A stretch of DNA of 64,000 nucleotides from Methanohalophilus sp. (GCF_030156785.1 NZ_JASGLW010000010.1:1-64000), one strand, 5' to 3'; shown: positions 50,063 to 59,838, counted from the first letter of the stretch. Notes: generated by a model not told the origin, from the letters alone. Translations and numbers: made by a program.

Positions 50063-51724
50063 ATGGTTACTGCTCTAAAGAGCAAACTTGAAGCGGATGC
50101 TATGTACATACCGCCCCAAGCAGTGACAGAATTCTTAAATAATGAAAGCATGGCAAAGATGCTCTGTTGTTTGATTAATAACAGTCCTGCAGTTATTCTT
50201 TTTTGGCAGGGTAACGAAAGAAAGAAACTTGAATTTCTATCTGAAAACATAAGCCAATTTGGCTATGATGCAGATTTGCTAAAATCCGGTAAATTAGCTT
50301 TTGATGATCTTATCTATCCAGAAGATCTTGGATATGTTCAGGCACATTTGCTCAAACTTATAGAAGGAAGACAAGAATGTGTGTCTTTTGAATACCGTTT
50401 ATATGATAGTTCAGGTGCTATAAAGTGGGTTTCTGAAACGGCTATTTGCCATAAAAATGAAAATGATCTGAATTATTCCAGCATTATTATTGACATCACA
50501 TCCCGGAAAGAGACAGAAAAAACTTTACTCAAAAAAGAGAGGGATATTGCAATTCTATATTCAGCCTCAAGCCTTGCTTCGCAATCACTTGATGTGGATG
50601 ATCTCCTTAATGAAGTTCTTATGGAAATGGGAGATTTACTTGACATCTGTGCAGGGGGCGTTTACATTATTGATCATGAATCCCGAGAAGCTGCTTTGAG
50701 GGCGTATATTGGTCCTAATGGAGAATATCCCGAGAAAATTCATTATTCAGTTGTTGAAAACCTTTTAAAGGGATCAGCTGATACACCCTTCAGACCTCTT
50801 GTTGCCGAAGGAACCGTAAATGTAGGCGGAGAGATACAAAGACGCACGCATTTGTTATTCCATTTGCATTCAAAAGAGCATGTAATTGGATTTGTACAAC
50901 TTACTTTTCCAGTAGAACGTAAGATTTGTAAACAGAGCCTGCAGGTTCTTGAGCATGTAGGAAAACACATTGGAGTTGCCATTGAAAATGCACAGCTTTT
51001 CGAAGTAACTCAGAGAGCTTACGAAGATCTCAAATCTCTTGACAAACTCAAGAATGAATTCCTTGCAAATTTAACTCATGAACTCAAAACCCCACTCATT
51101 TCCATAAAAGGATTCAGCCAGCTTCTGGACAAGGGAAGGTTTGGAGAACTGAATGAAGAGCAAAAGAAGGCAAATTCTGCAGTTGTGCGCAATTCAGAAA
51201 GGTTAAAACGCCTGATTGACTCCCTGTTGTATATAAGTTTGGAAAAAAAGGGAAACTATAAGTATAGCTTTGAACCCCTTGACTTACGGGAAATCATACA
51301 GGATGCTATGGATATTGTTAAGACCCACTCCAAAGGCAAGGGCATAGAAATTATTTCCAGCTTACCTGAGCAACTGTCCTCGATTCATGGAGACCGTGAG
51401 CGCCTTACTACAATGTTTGTAAACATTATTGATAATTCAATAAAATTCATCCATAAAGAAGGTCAGATAAAAGTAACTATCAAGGAAGATGATAATAATA
51501 TACATATAAAGATCAAAGATAATGGAATTGGAATTCCAAAAGAAAAAATTCCCCGTATTTTTGATCTTTTCTATCAGATAGATGGCTCTACAACGAGATC
51601 CTATGACGGTGTTGGGCTTGGACTCCATGTTTGCAAGAAAATTGTTGAAGTACACTATGGAACCATTTGGGTGAAAAGTCTGGAAGGAGTTGGAACAACC
51701 ACACATATTCTCCTTCCAAAATGA
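50063..51724 (+). CDS. Sensor histidine kinase with PAS and GAF domains
   Basis: About 553 residues: a PAS domain (roughly 50-150, with LIYPEDLGYVQAHLLKLIEG and the PAC tail IIIDITSRKETEKTL), a GAF domain (about 165-315), HisKA with the phosphorylated His in FLANLTHELKTPLISIKGF, and HATPase_c (HGDRERLTTMFVNIIDNSIKF, DNGIGIPKEKIPRIFDLFYQ, GVGLGLHVCKKIVE). No membrane segment is predicted, so it is cytoplasmic; the signal is unknown. The start ATG 50063 lies nine bases after GAGGGG. No response regulator is adjacent, as often in Methanosarcina. Confidence 0.9.
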   Translation: MVTALKSKLEADAMYIPPQAVTEFLNNESMAKMLCCLINNSPAVILFWQGNERKKLEFLSENISQFGYDADLLKSGKLAFDDLIYPEDLGYVQAHLLKLIEGRQECVSFEYRLYDSSGAIKWVSETAICHKNENDLNYSSIIIDITSRKETEKTLLKKERDIAILYSASSLASQSLDVDDLLNEVLMEMGDLLDICAGGVYIIDHESREAALRAYIGPNGEYPEKIHYSVVENLLKGSADTPFRPLVAEGTVNVGGEIQRRTHLLFHLHSKEHVIGFVQLTFPVERKICKQSLQVLEHVGKHIGVAIENAQLFEVTQRAYEDLKSLDKLKNEFLANLTHELKTPLISIKGFSQLLDKGRFGELNEEQKKANSAVVRNSERLKRLIDSLLYISLEKKGNYKYSFEPLDLREIIQDAMDIVKTHSKGKGIEIISSLPEQLSSIHGDRERLTTMFVNIIDNSIKFIHKEGQIKVTIKEDDNNIHIKIKDNGIGIPKEKIPRIFDLFYQIDGSTTRSYDGVGLGLHVCKKIVEVHYGTIWVKSLEGVGTTTHILLPK

Positions 51725-51830
51725 GTTTTTTATCCACAATGTCAAATGTAATTTTTAGATTTCAATAATATAACCAGAAGTAATATATACGCCGGCAACT
51801 ATTACTGCAGTAGAACAATGAGGTTGGAAT

Positions 51831-53333
51831 ATGGTTGAGAAATCGATTAAAGAAATCAATAGTCGAATTGAAGATGGCAGCGTTAACGTTGTAACTGCTG
51901 AAGAGATGGTGGATATTGTAGCAGATTTGGGAGCCGATGGAGCTGCAAAAGAGGTTGATGTCGTTACTACAGGCACATTCGGAGCTATGTGTTCTTCCGG
52001 TGTCTGGCTTAATTTTGGTCACTCAGAACCTCCTATCAAGATGAGTAAAATATGGCTCAATGAAGTTGAGGCATATACAGGCGTTGCAGCTGTTGATGCA
52101 TTTATTGGAGCGACTCAGCTCTCCGAAACAGAAGGGATGAACTATGGCGGTGCCCATGTAATAGAAGACCTTATCCGGGGGAAATCCATCGATGTCCATG
52201 CCACTGCATATGGCACTGACTGTTATCCACGAAAATTACTAGACACCACTCTTAACATCTACGATCTCAACCAGGCAATTATGATAAATCCTCGTAATGC
52301 ATATCAAAAATACAATGCTGCAACCAACGGTTCTAATCACAAAATATACACTTATATGGGCACCTTATTACCCAGTTGTGGAAATGTAACCTATTCTGGA
52401 GCAGGCGTTCTTTCTCCCTTGTGTAACGATCCTAATTATGAAACGATTGGCATAGGTTCCAGAATATTCCTCGGCGGTTCCCAGGGATACATCATTGGTG
52501 AGGGAACCCAACATTCCCCACAGAATAATTTCGGAACTCTAATGGTACGTGGAAATCTAAAAGAAATGAGTTCTGATTATATCAGGGCAGCTACATTTGA
52601 AGGATATGGCACTTCGCTTTATGTAGGCATGGGAATTCCAATACCTATAATAAACGAGAGAGTGGCTTTAGCTACCGCAATAACAGATGCAGATATTACA
52701 ACTAATGTGCTGGATTATGGGGTTCCAAGCAGAGACAGGCCAAAATTGGCCGAAGTTACATACGAAGAACTTAGATCCGGTACTGTTGAAATCAACGGAA
52801 AAGATATTCCCACCTCCTCCATGTCAAGTTTCAAGATGGCACGCAAAATTGCAGGCGAGTTGAAGCAATGGATAAAAGGTGGAGATTTCTTTGTTTCTGA
52901 ACCTGTTGAATTACTCCCAAAAAATACGAGTTGCAAACCCATGAAACAAAGAGATCGCAACTTGCTTGTGAAGGATATAATGTCAACAGAGGTTATTACC
53001 ATTAATCAGGATGCAACATTTCACAAGGCAGCAAAAACTATAGTGGAAAATGCATATACTCACCTTCCTGTAGTAAAAAAAGATGGAACCATTGCAGGAA
53101 TTGTAACTGCGTGGGATATTTCAAAGGCAGTTGCAGAAGAAAATTATAAACTTGTGAAAGATATCATGACAAAAAAAGTAATTACCGCCAATGCCACAGA
53201 TCCGGTTGAAGTAGCTGCCAGAAATCTTGATCTTAATGGTCTCTCGGCAATGCCTGTGCTGAATAGCAAACAGGAAGTCATTGGTATAGTGACGAGTGAT
53301 GATATAAGTAAACTCATTGCAAGGAGGCAGTAA
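51831..53333 (+). CDS. Homocysteine biosynthesis protein (DUF39 with two CBS domains)
   Basis: The 500-residue protein has the DUF39/COG1900 body (VTTGTFGAMCSSGVWLNFGHS, DVHATAYGTDCYPRK, GVLSPLCNDPNYETIGIGSRIFLGGSQGYI in pieces) and two C-terminal CBS motifs (VKDIMSTEVITINQDATFH and VKDIMTKKVITANATDP). In Methanosarcina acetivorans the homologue MA1821 works with MA1822 in making homocysteine from aspartate semialdehyde and sulfide. Conserved Cys residues (in AMCSSG and GTDCYP) fit that chemistry. It is the first of three tightly spaced genes. Confidence 0.88.
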   Translation: MVEKSIKEINSRIEDGSVNVVTAEEMVDIVADLGADGAAKEVDVVTTGTFGAMCSSGVWLNFGHSEPPIKMSKIWLNEVEAYTGVAAVDAFIGATQLSETEGMNYGGAHVIEDLIRGKSIDVHATAYGTDCYPRKLLDTTLNIYDLNQAIMINPRNAYQKYNAATNGSNHKIYTYMGTLLPSCGNVTYSGAGVLSPLCNDPNYETIGIGSRIFLGGSQGYIIGEGTQHSPQNNFGTLMVRGNLKEMSSDYIRAATFEGYGTSLYVGMGIPIPIINERVALATAITDADITTNVLDYGVPSRDRPKLAEVTYEELRSGTVEINGKDIPTSSMSSFKMARKIAGELKQWIKGGDFFVSEPVELLPKNTSCKPMKQRDRNLLVKDIMSTEVITINQDATFHKAAKTIVENAYTHLPVVKKDGTIAGIVTAWDISKAVAEENYKLVKDIMTKKVITANATDPVEVAARNLDLNGLSAMPVLNSKQEVIGIVTSDDISKLIARRQ

Positions 53334-53335
53334 AA

Positions 53336-53722
53336 ATGATGATCAAAGTCAATATTTCAGCAGACATTGTTGGGGAGCCAATCATTGCGGAATCTATCAT
53401 TGAAACTGGAACAATCCTCAACATTTCACAAGCACATTTTGATTCAAATCACGGGGAAATCATAGCAGAAGTTGAGATGTCGCAATTCCCTAAAATAAGA
53501 GATGCTCTGATTTCACGGGGTGCTGAAGTTGCAATCCTTGACAATCCAATCATGAGGGATGAAGAAGAGTGTGTTGAGTGTGGCGCCTGTATTTCCGTGT
53601 GTCCAGTGAAGGTATTTTCATTTGATAGAGAATGGAATCTCCAGATAGATGCTGACAAATGCATTCAGTGTGGAACTTGCCTTAAAATGTGTCCTCACAA
53701 TGCTCTTATTCTTGAGGTTTAA
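53336..53722 (+). CDS. NIL-domain ferredoxin (MA1822 type)
   Basis: The 128-residue protein joins an N-terminal NIL domain ([18 protein letters not shown]) to two 4Fe-4S motifs ([12 protein letters not shown] and [12 protein letters not shown]). It is the redox partner of the DUF39 protein in homocysteine formation, as shown for M. acetivorans MA1822. It starts three bases after the DUF39 stop, indicating tight coupling. Confidence 0.9.
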   Translation: MMIKVNISADIVGEPIIAESIIETGTILNISQAHFDSNHGEIIAEVEMSQFPKIRDALISRGAEVAILDNPIMRDEEECVECGACISVCPVKVFSFDREWNLQIDADKCIQCGTCLKMCPHNALILEV

Positions 53723-53733
53723 GGATAATAAAT

Positions 53734-54447
53734 ATGAAAGAGCTTTATAGACTCAAAGAAACTATTGTCACAATAAAGGCCGATGAGCAGGAATATATTG
53801 AAGTTGCCAAACAATCAATTATTTCAAGCCGTCTCCTCCTTGAGCAGTATATATTAAAGGATCCTTATTTTAAGATCACACTTGAACCACATGACTGTCT
53901 GGACAATGCACCTGAAATTGCTCTCAGGATGGCTGATGCTTCCAGACAGGTTGGAATTGGTCCGATGAGTGCAGTAGCCGGAACAATTTCAGCATTTGCA
54001 GTAGAAGCAATGGTAGAGGCAGGAGCTTCTTATGCAATGGTAGATAATGGGGGCGATATTGCCTATATCACCGACAGACCACTTCTCGTAGGAATCTATG
54101 CCGGCACATCACCAGTTAAAGATCTGGCATTTGTAGTCCAGCCAAGTGACCATGTTAAAGGTATATGCACATCTTCGGGAACAGTCGGGCCATCTATTAG
54201 TTTCGGAATGGCAGATGCAGCCATTGTTTTTTCAGATAATGTATCACTGGCAGACGCAGCCGCTACAGCACTTGGAAATGCCACTGAAATCGGATCAAGG
54301 GGTGTTGAAGAATCTTTCAGAGTCCTTAAAGGAGTAAATGATATCGATGGTGCTGTGGTTATTCAGGGAGAGAATATAGGTATGTGGGGAAATATTCCCG
54401 AAATTGTACGGGCAAAAGTGGACCCTGATTGTATTACAAAAGGATGA
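53734..54447 (+). CDS. UPF0280 / ApbE-like protein (MA1715 type)
   Basis: The 237-residue protein is of the COG2122 family related to ApbE, with [30 protein letters not shown] in parts, [17 protein letters not shown] and a C-terminal [13 protein letters not shown]. The M. acetivorans homologue MA1715 promotes efficient sulfide assimilation. It begins 11 bases after the NIL-ferredoxin, so all three sulfide-assimilation proteins are encoded together here. Its biochemical reaction is not proven. Confidence 0.85.
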   Translation: MKELYRLKETIVTIKADEQEYIEVAKQSIISSRLLLEQYILKDPYFKITLEPHDCLDNAPEIALRMADASRQVGIGPMSAVAGTISAFAVEAMVEAGASYAMVDNGGDIAYITDRPLLVGIYAGTSPVKDLAFVVQPSDHVKGICTSSGTVGPSISFGMADAAIVFSDNVSLADAAATALGNATEIGSRGVEESFRVLKGVNDIDGAVVIQGENIGMWGNIPEIVRAKVDPDCITKG

Positions 54448-54469
54448 AAAACGGGATATATCATCGATA

Positions 54470-54721
54470 TCAGATATTTATCCCATCAAAGCGCCCTTCC
54501 TGTGAGATGGCTACCTGAATGGAGACCCCCTTATGGGGCTTTACAACCATCCCTTGATCTTCTATTTCAAAATAGACTCTATCCACGATCTTTTTGTCAG
54601 CTTTTCTCCAGCGATTTAATCTCCCAATCTCATCAACACACAGTTGAATAGCATTTAAATAACATTTCTGTCTATTCTGGCTAATTACATTGGAACAATT
54701 CCCGGTGACATTATGACCCAA
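54470..54721 (-). CDS. Possible small uncharacterised protein facing the sulfide operon
   Basis: An 83-codon frame overlaps the proS promoter and, by nine bases, the start of proS. Its C-terminal half ([20 protein letters not shown], then [19 protein letters not shown]) looks like real protein in residue pattern, while the first 25 residues do not, and no start with a ribosome binding site is visible. It could be a truncated gene, the end of a decayed one, or chance. Confidence 0.3.
   Translation of the reverse strand: MGHNVTGNCSNVISQNRQKCYLNAIQLCVDEIGRLNRWRKADKKIVDRVYFEIEDQGMVVKPHKGVSIQVAISQEGRFDGINI
54653..54661 (+). promoter_or_regulatory. Putative box A of proS
   Basis: ATTTAAATA lies about 52 bases before the ATG at 54713, which would place the transcription start near 54685 with a leader of about 28 bases. 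A CGGTGA ribosome binding site lies five bases before the ATG, supporting that start and therefore the reading frame in which the TAG occurs. Confidence 0.45.
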
Positions 54722-56149
54722 CAGGAAAAAGAGGCAACTTTACCTCCAAAAGAGAATTTCAGTGAATGGTACAATGAACTGCTACAGTTAGGCAGGATCA
54801 TGGATGTACGGTATCCTGTAAAAGGATTGTATGTTTGGTATCCTTTTGGTTATTCCATCCGGAAAAAAGTCTATAACATCATGCGTTAGCTTCTTGATAA
54901 GGATCATGAGGAAACACAGTTTCCGTTATTGATCCCAGAACATGAATTTATGAAAGAGGCGGAGCATATCAAAGGCTTCGAGGATGAGGTTTACTGGGTA
55001 ACACACGGTGGAACATCTCCTCTGGATGTGAAGCTTGCCCTTCGTCCTACTAGTGAAACTGCTATATACCCAATGTATAAGTTATGGGTTCGCTCCCATG
55101 CGGATTTGCCTCTGAAGATCTACCAGATTGTCAACACTTTCCGCTATGAGACAAAACACACACGTCCACTTATCCGCCTGAGGGAAATCACATCATTCAA
55201 GGAAGCACACACCGTACATGCTACATGGGAAGATGCGGCAAAACAGGTTGATGAAGCAATACGTATCTACCTTGAGTTCTACAAGAGACTAGCAATTCCA
55301 GTACTTCCGTCCAAACGCCCTGATTGGGATAAATTCCCGGGTGCTGACTATACGATTGCTGTGGATGCCCTGATGCCTGATGGCAAAACATTACAGGTTG
55401 GTACTGCCCATCATCTCGGCGATAACTTTGCAAAAACCTTTGAAATAACCTATGAAGATCCAAATGGGGAGCAGGTTTATGCTTTCCAGACATGCTACGG
55501 TGTTTCAGAGAGATCCCTTGCTGCATTGATTTCCATTCATGGAGATGACAAAGGGCTTGTTCTTCCGCCAGAAGTTGCTCCGGTTCAGGTAATCATTATC
55601 CCAATTATTTTCAAAGAATCCGAAGAAGTGCTTGATGCCTGTGAAGAGTTAAAGGGACTACTTGAAGATGCAGGTATTTGTGTCAGAATCGATGCAAGTG
55701 ACAAAAGACCTGGCGCCAAATACTATCGCTGGGAAATGCAGGGTGTCCCATTGCGGATAGAACTTGGTCCAAGAGACCTTAAAAACAATGCTGCAATACT
55801 TGCAAGACGTGACACCGGTGAAAAAGTCTCTGTACCACTTGACGGCATAGTTGACGAAGTCCGAAAGACCTTTGCAGATATTCAGGAAAACCTTTATTCC
55901 AATGCTCTTCAGTATCTTGAAGATCACATCTATGAATCCGAAACCATCGATTCCATAAAAGAAAATCTTACTTTAGGAATCGTGAGAACGTACTGGTGCG
56001 GAAGGCAGGAGTGTGGCCTTGAGATGGAAGAAGTAATTGGTGCAGGTATTCTTGGAATACCCACGGATCAACCTTCATGTGATACCAAAACCTGTCCGAT
56101 GTGCGGTTCACAAGCTACAAGTAGTATATATATTGCAAGGACTTATTGA
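54713..56149 (+). CDS. proS: Prolyl-tRNA synthetase with one in-frame TAG (codon 59)
   Basis: A 479-codon frame from ATG 54713 gives a full archaeal-type ProRS. Before the TAG (54887-54889) are [20 protein letters not shown] and [13 protein letters not shown]; after it come [51 protein letters not shown] and the C-terminal zinc site CGRQECGLE...[10 protein letters not shown]. The stop falls in the helix before the HEE(T/V)xFP element, an unconserved position. Without read-through the cell would lack an essential N-terminal motif 1 region; an internal start at 54929 would miss it. The enzyme charges tRNA-Pro. Confidence 0.92.
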
Positions 56150-56176
56150 TCATAAACCCCATCTCCAGTGATTATT

Positions 56177-57229
56177 ATGGAAACACTTCTCCCAAGAGAT
56201 AATAAAAAACCTGAGAATCCAGTCTTTGTTTGTGTTTTGGCAAACACCGAGACCGCTTACATTGAGGGTCTTTCGGCAGCAGGAAAAACAGCAAAACTAA
56301 CAGATTATACCCCGGCGGGAGATGCCGAGATTCTGGAAACCGGGAACATTGTGAGTGTTCCGGTGCTTCCCATGACTCCACCGTATAATACTCCCACTCC
56401 GGGACTTACTACGCGGGCAGTACTAAGCCTTACGGGTGTTCCCCATGTTTTCGTGAGATCAGGGATGAAGCTCACTCCCAAAGTTCCGATGATTGATCTT
56501 GAAGTAGAAGCTGGGGCCGATATACGCAATAAAGTTGCGGTTAAAGATCCTCAGGGAATTTTTGAAAAGGCGGAAACTGTTGGAAAGGAACTCAGGGAAA
56601 AATACGATTTTTTTGTAATCGGGGAAAGCATTCCTGCAGGAACCACCACTGCTTGGGCGGTACTGGATGCTATGGGTTATGATGGAATTGTCAGCAGCAG
56701 TTCTTCTGTAAACCCTGTAAGCCTAAAGGAAAAAGTTGTAAATGAGGCTCTTAAGTCTTCCGGGATAACTCATGGAAGCCTTAGAAACGATCCTTTTGAG
56801 GCTATTCATTGTGTTGGCGATCCCATGATGCCTGCAGTTGCCGGTCTTGTTTCAGGTATAGGTGATCGTCGCATTATCCTTGCAGGCGGGACGCAAATGG
56901 CTGCGGTTTTTGCTATCATCAAGCATCTGGGTATAAATACGGATAATCTATCAATTGTAACCACCAGTTACGTGGCAAATGACGAGTCTGCCACATTCAA
57001 CTATTTGATTGATCAGCTTGGTGCAGAAATGTTCCATGTTGACCCAGGATATGGTCAATCCTGTCATGTGGGTTTGCAGCAGTATGAAAAGGGTCATGTT
57101 AAAGAGGGTGTAGGTGCCGGAGGAGCGCTTTACCTTGCACATCTTTTAGGTGTTACCCGCGAACAGGTACGCGAGGAAGTAGAAAAGATCTGTGAGGAAC
57201 TTGCGGATCTGATTGAGGAAAAGGAGTGA
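56177..57229 (+). CDS. CobT-like nicotinate-nucleotide phosphoribosyltransferase family protein (UPF0284)
   Basis: The 350-residue protein matches the archaeal UPF0284/TIGR00303 family: VLANTETAYIEGLSAAGKTA, TPGLTTRAVLSLTGVP, GESIPAGTTTAWAVLDAMGY, VAGLVSGIGDRRIILAGGTQMAAV and GGALYLAHLLGV. It is distantly related to CobT, which activates the lower ligand base of cobalamin; archaeal members are proposed to do the same for the methanogen corrinoid, consistent with cbiZ and mtaA in this window. ATG 56177 is preferred over GTG 56168. Confidence 0.85.
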   Translation: METLLPRDNKKPENPVFVCVLANTETAYIEGLSAAGKTAKLTDYTPAGDAEILETGNIVSVPVLPMTPPYNTPTPGLTTRAVLSLTGVPHVFVRSGMKLTPKVPMIDLEVEAGADIRNKVAVKDPQGIFEKAETVGKELREKYDFFVIGESIPAGTTTAWAVLDAMGYDGIVSSSSSVNPVSLKEKVVNEALKSSGITHGSLRNDPFEAIHCVGDPMMPAVAGLVSGIGDRRIILAGGTQMAAVFAIIKHLGINTDNLSIVTTSYVANDESATFNYLIDQLGAEMFHVDPGYGQSCHVGLQQYEKGHVKEGVGAGGALYLAHLLGVTREQVREEVEKICEELADLIEEKE

Positions 57230-57302
57230 GCGTATTACCTTTTCCTACCGCTAACTATATTATTGATGAATTGCATCCACATGATCCCTTACGCATGAGC
57301 GA

Positions 57303-57503
57303 GGGGTTGTGGCCTAGCCAGGAATGGCGACGGGCTCCAGCGGATAAATGATGAGCAACGGGTCTACTGAGACTTATCCGACGGGGTAGGTCTGTGAGGA
57401 GCCGTTGGAGCACTGATATGTGTTCACCAGAACCTTCAAATGCTGCTATGTGCAGCGGTTCGGAGAGACCCGTCGATCGTGAGTTCGAATCTCACCAACC
57501 CCA
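57303..57503 (+). tRNA. tRNA-Trp (anticodon CCA) with a 127-base intron
   Basis: Exon 1 is 57303-57340 and exon 2 is 57468-57503. GGGGTTG pairs with CAACCCC, the anticodon stem is ACGGG/CCCGT with loop CTCCAGA and anticodon CCA, and the T arm GTGAG-TTCGAAT-CTCAC follows. The discriminator is A. The intron follows position 37. A bulge-helix-bulge is visible: GGG/CCC, three-base bulge AGA, the four-base helix CTCC/GGAG, and bulge AGC, with predicted cuts at 57340/57341 and 57467/57468. CCA is not encoded. Confidence 0.95.
57341..57467 (+). ncRNA. Box C/D guide RNA in the tRNA-Trp intron
   Basis: The intron has a perfect box C (ATGATGA, 57348-57354), box D-prime CTGA (57367-57370), a C-prime-like TGTGAGG (57393-57399) and box D CTGA (57413-57416). 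The guide before D-prime (ACGGGTCT) pairs with AGACCCGT of the tRNA, so the fifth-nucleotide rule points to C39. The guide before D (TTGGAGC) pairs with GCTCCA, pointing to C34. This parallels the known self-guiding tRNA-Trp introns of haloarchaea (methylation at 34 and 39). Confidence 0.88.
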
Positions 57504-57660
57504 CGTTCTTTTTATTTATTTTGTACGGCTTTTTTGCGTGACAACAACCTTTAAATGTAAGTATCATCTATTATCGAGAGTTTCCGTTTACGGGGAGAGA
57601 CCCGTTGGCATGTGGCCTCTCAGGGGCTGAATCATAAAGAACGGAGCACAGGTGGAAAAA

Positions 57661-58251
57661 ATGTCCAAACCATTTTATGCATATATAAGAGACGCATGGA
57701 AAGATCCTGATAACACTTATGTAAAGGATCTCCGCTGGGAAAGATTACAGGAATGGAGACGTCAGGGTTCAGTTGAAAGGCTAAGGCGCCCAACACGTAT
57801 TGACAGGGCACGTTCCCTTGGTTACAAAGCCAAACAGGGAATTATTGTTGTCCGTGTACGTGTACGCCGTGGTAGCCTTCGCAAATCAAGATACGTCCGT
57901 GGACGGCGTACCCAGCACATGGGTAAGAACAAAATCGTTGCAGAGAAGAGCCTCCAGCGCATTGGTGAGGAAAGGGCTGCTCGCAAGTATCCGAACATGG
58001 AAGTTCTCAACTCTTATTGGGTTGGTGAAGATGGAAAGCTCAAATGGTTCGAGGTAATTCTTGTAGATCCAAGCCATCCGGCAATCAAAAATGATAAGGA
58101 TCTTAACTGGGTATGCAACAAAGCATCTCGCGGGCGTGTATTCCGTGGGAAGACCAGTGCTGGACGTAAGGGGCGTGGCATGAGAACAAAGGGTAAAGGT
58201 ACTGAAAAGAACCGCCCAAGCATAAGATCTAATGGCAACAGAGGAAAGTGA
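57661..58251 (+). CDS. rpl15e: Ribosomal protein L15e
   Basis: The 196-residue basic protein has [47 protein letters not shown] and the C-terminal [20 protein letters not shown], typical of archaeal L15e in the large subunit. ATG 57661 follows AGGTGG by seven bases. It opens the RNA-processing superoperon, and its TGA overlaps the GTG of the next gene. Confidence 0.95.
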   Translation: MSKPFYAYIRDAWKDPDNTYVKDLRWERLQEWRRQGSVERLRRPTRIDRARSLGYKAKQGIIVVRVRVRRGSLRKSRYVRGRRTQHMGKNKIVAEKSLQRIGEERAARKYPNMEVLNSYWVGEDGKLKWFEVILVDPSHPAIKNDKDLNWVCNKASRGRVFRGKTSAGRKGRGMRTKGKGTEKNRPSIRSNGNRGK

Positions 58252-58703
58252 TCCATTACATCATTTTGCGTGCCACAGCGCATGCAACCGAAGATCAGGC
58301 AAGGGTCCTTCAGGCCCTGAGCCTCTTTTTGCCAGAAAATTATACAAAAAATTCGTCCGGTGATTCTGGCAATATTGATTACATGGAGATAGAGGGGCAC
58401 CATGGAAATCCAATGGTTCTCTATTCTGTAACCCTCAAGCGCAAACCTGAAATCAAAGCTTTTACAGAAAAGCTCAATGCAGGTTTATCCCCGGAATCTC
58501 GTGCAATTCTTCTAGGGGAACTCCATGAAAGACTGGACGATGAGCTAATGCTTCACTTACGTTTTGATAAACAACATGCCTATTTGGGTCATCTTCATAT
58601 TTCCGATACAAAGGACCCCACAATAGTTAAGTTAAAGGTAGCTACTTATCCTAAAAACAGGGAAAAAGCAATTCAGGCAATGGAGGATCTCTTTGCCGCA
58701 TAA
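58248..58703 (+). CDS. RNA-binding protein (COG1325, predicted exosome-associated)
   Basis: The 151-residue product (GTG start) has [21 protein letters not shown] and [25 protein letters not shown], matching the archaeal COG1325 family, long predicted as exosome-linked because of its place in this superoperon. Its fold resembles the ribosomal L5-like RNA-binding fold. It overlaps L15e at the start and rnp3 at the end. Confidence 0.85.
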   Translation: MIHYIILRATAHATEDQARVLQALSLFLPENYTKNSSGDSGNIDYMEIEGHHGNPMVLYSVTLKRKPEIKAFTEKLNAGLSPESRAILLGELHERLDDELMLHLRFDKQHAYLGHLHISDTKDPTIVKLKVATYPKNREKAIQAMEDLFAA

Positions 58704-59406
58704 ATATTATGACCTTTGTGTACATGCTTACCCTGATGGAGAGCATAATTGCAGCCAGATGCTGGCTATGTCACAGCATCTTGGTTACAGTGGGATATGT
58801 ATTTCAAACCATTCCGATTCGGAAAGTTGTGAAGAAGTGCTATCTTCCAATGTTCAGCTTGAAATGTGCAGCGGTATTGAGGTTCGTGTATCAAAACCTT
58901 CCAAACTTCATGGATTAGTGGGCAAATATCGCACCAAAAAAGATGTTATAATTGTGCACGGAGGTACCGAATCCATCAACAGAGCCGCAGTTGAAAATCC
59001 AAGTGTTGATATTTTAAATCATCCTTTTACTTCCAAAGATAGCGGGATAAATCATGTTCTTGCAAAAGCAGCCGCTGAAAATAATGTTGCTCTGGCGTTT
59101 AATGTCGATATCCTTATCAAACTAAAAGGTGGCAAACGGGTTTATGCCTTATCCAATTTCAGGAGGAATCTGCAACTTGCCAGGAAGTATGATGTACCGA
59201 TGTTGTTAACTAGCAATGCAGCATCTCTATATGATCTTCGTGCTCCCCGTGATCTCATAGCTCTTGCAGGACTATTCGGGATGACTATAGAGGAGGGTAA
59301 TCTTGCACTTTCGGATATTCCTGCAGCAATAATATCACGTAATCGCAGGCTTGCTAACTCTGTTCGTGATGGAGTACGTGTAATTGAAAGGGAAGGTGAT
59401 ATGTAA
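58693..59406 (+). CDS. rnp3: RNase P protein component 3 (Rpp30)
   Basis: The 237-residue TIM-barrel-like PHP-related protein has YYDLCVHAYPDGEHN, IVHGGTESINRAAVENPSVDILNHPF, LAFNVDILIKLKGGKRVYALSNFRRNLQLARKY (in pieces) and APRDLIALAGLFGM. It supports RNase P RNA in 5-prime tRNA cutting. The start is TTG 58693, inside the end of the preceding gene; the family starts close to that point. Its TAA overlaps the ATG of rnp2. Confidence 0.92.
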   Translation: MPHKYYDLCVHAYPDGEHNCSQMLAMSQHLGYSGICISNHSDSESCEEVLSSNVQLEMCSGIEVRVSKPSKLHGLVGKYRTKKDVIIVHGGTESINRAAVENPSVDILNHPFTSKDSGINHVLAKAAAENNVALAFNVDILIKLKGGKRVYALSNFRRNLQLARKYDVPMLLTSNAASLYDLRAPRDLIALAGLFGMTIEEGNLALSDIPAAIISRNRRLANSVRDGVRVIEREGDM

Positions 59407-59768
59407 TGAAAACCCTCCCTCCGACACTTAGACCCCAAAGAAGGTATATTGCTTTTGAAGTAATTTCCGAGAACTCTGTTTCAAGGGAAGGATTATTACG
59501 TGAAATCTTCCCTGCTGCATCATCTCTCCTTGGAGATCTGGTTTCCAGCCAATGTGAGATCAGATTGCTTGATTTCAATTACCCTTTTGGAATCCTCAGG
59601 TGTTTGCGAGGTTCTGAGGAACTAACACGTGCCGTATTATCGATTATTACTTCCATAGATGGCAATCAAGCTTTTATTCATGTACTGGGCGTATCCGGTA
59701 CAATTAGGGCAGCAACAGAAAAATATATTGAAAAGCGGGAAGCCTATGAAGTGCACAGTCACATATAA
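59406..59768 (+). CDS. rnp2: RNase P protein component 2 (Pop5)
   Basis: The 120-residue protein has LRPQRRYIAFEVIS, DFNYPFGILRCLRGSEELTRAVL and the C-terminal HVLGVSGTIRAATEKYI, matching archaeal Pop5, which pairs with Rpp30 on the catalytic domain of RNase P RNA. Translation is coupled to rnp3 through a TAATG overlap. Confidence 0.92.
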   Translation: MKTLPPTLRPQRRYIAFEVISENSVSREGLLREIFPAASSLLGDLVSSQCEIRLLDFNYPFGILRCLRGSEELTRAVLSIITSIDGNQAFIHVLGVSGTIRAATEKYIEKREAYEVHSHI

Positions 59769-59838
59769 ATGAAAAGAAACAATATTATACGTTGTTGTTA
59801 TTATCAGATTCATAAAAATTAGTAGGAGATGAAGTAGA

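Noticed and set aside
54929-56149. Independent, N-terminally truncated prolyl-tRNA synthetase starting at ATG 54929
   Set aside because: The upstream 72 codons, including the TAG, are in frame and encode the conserved ProRS N-terminus with a ribosome binding site at 54713. A start at 54929 would lack an essential part of the enzyme.
57303-57503. Two unrelated half-tRNAs or a pseudo-tRNA
   Set aside because: The two halves form a complete tRNA-Trp, and a proper bulge-helix-bulge splice motif flanks the 127-base insert.
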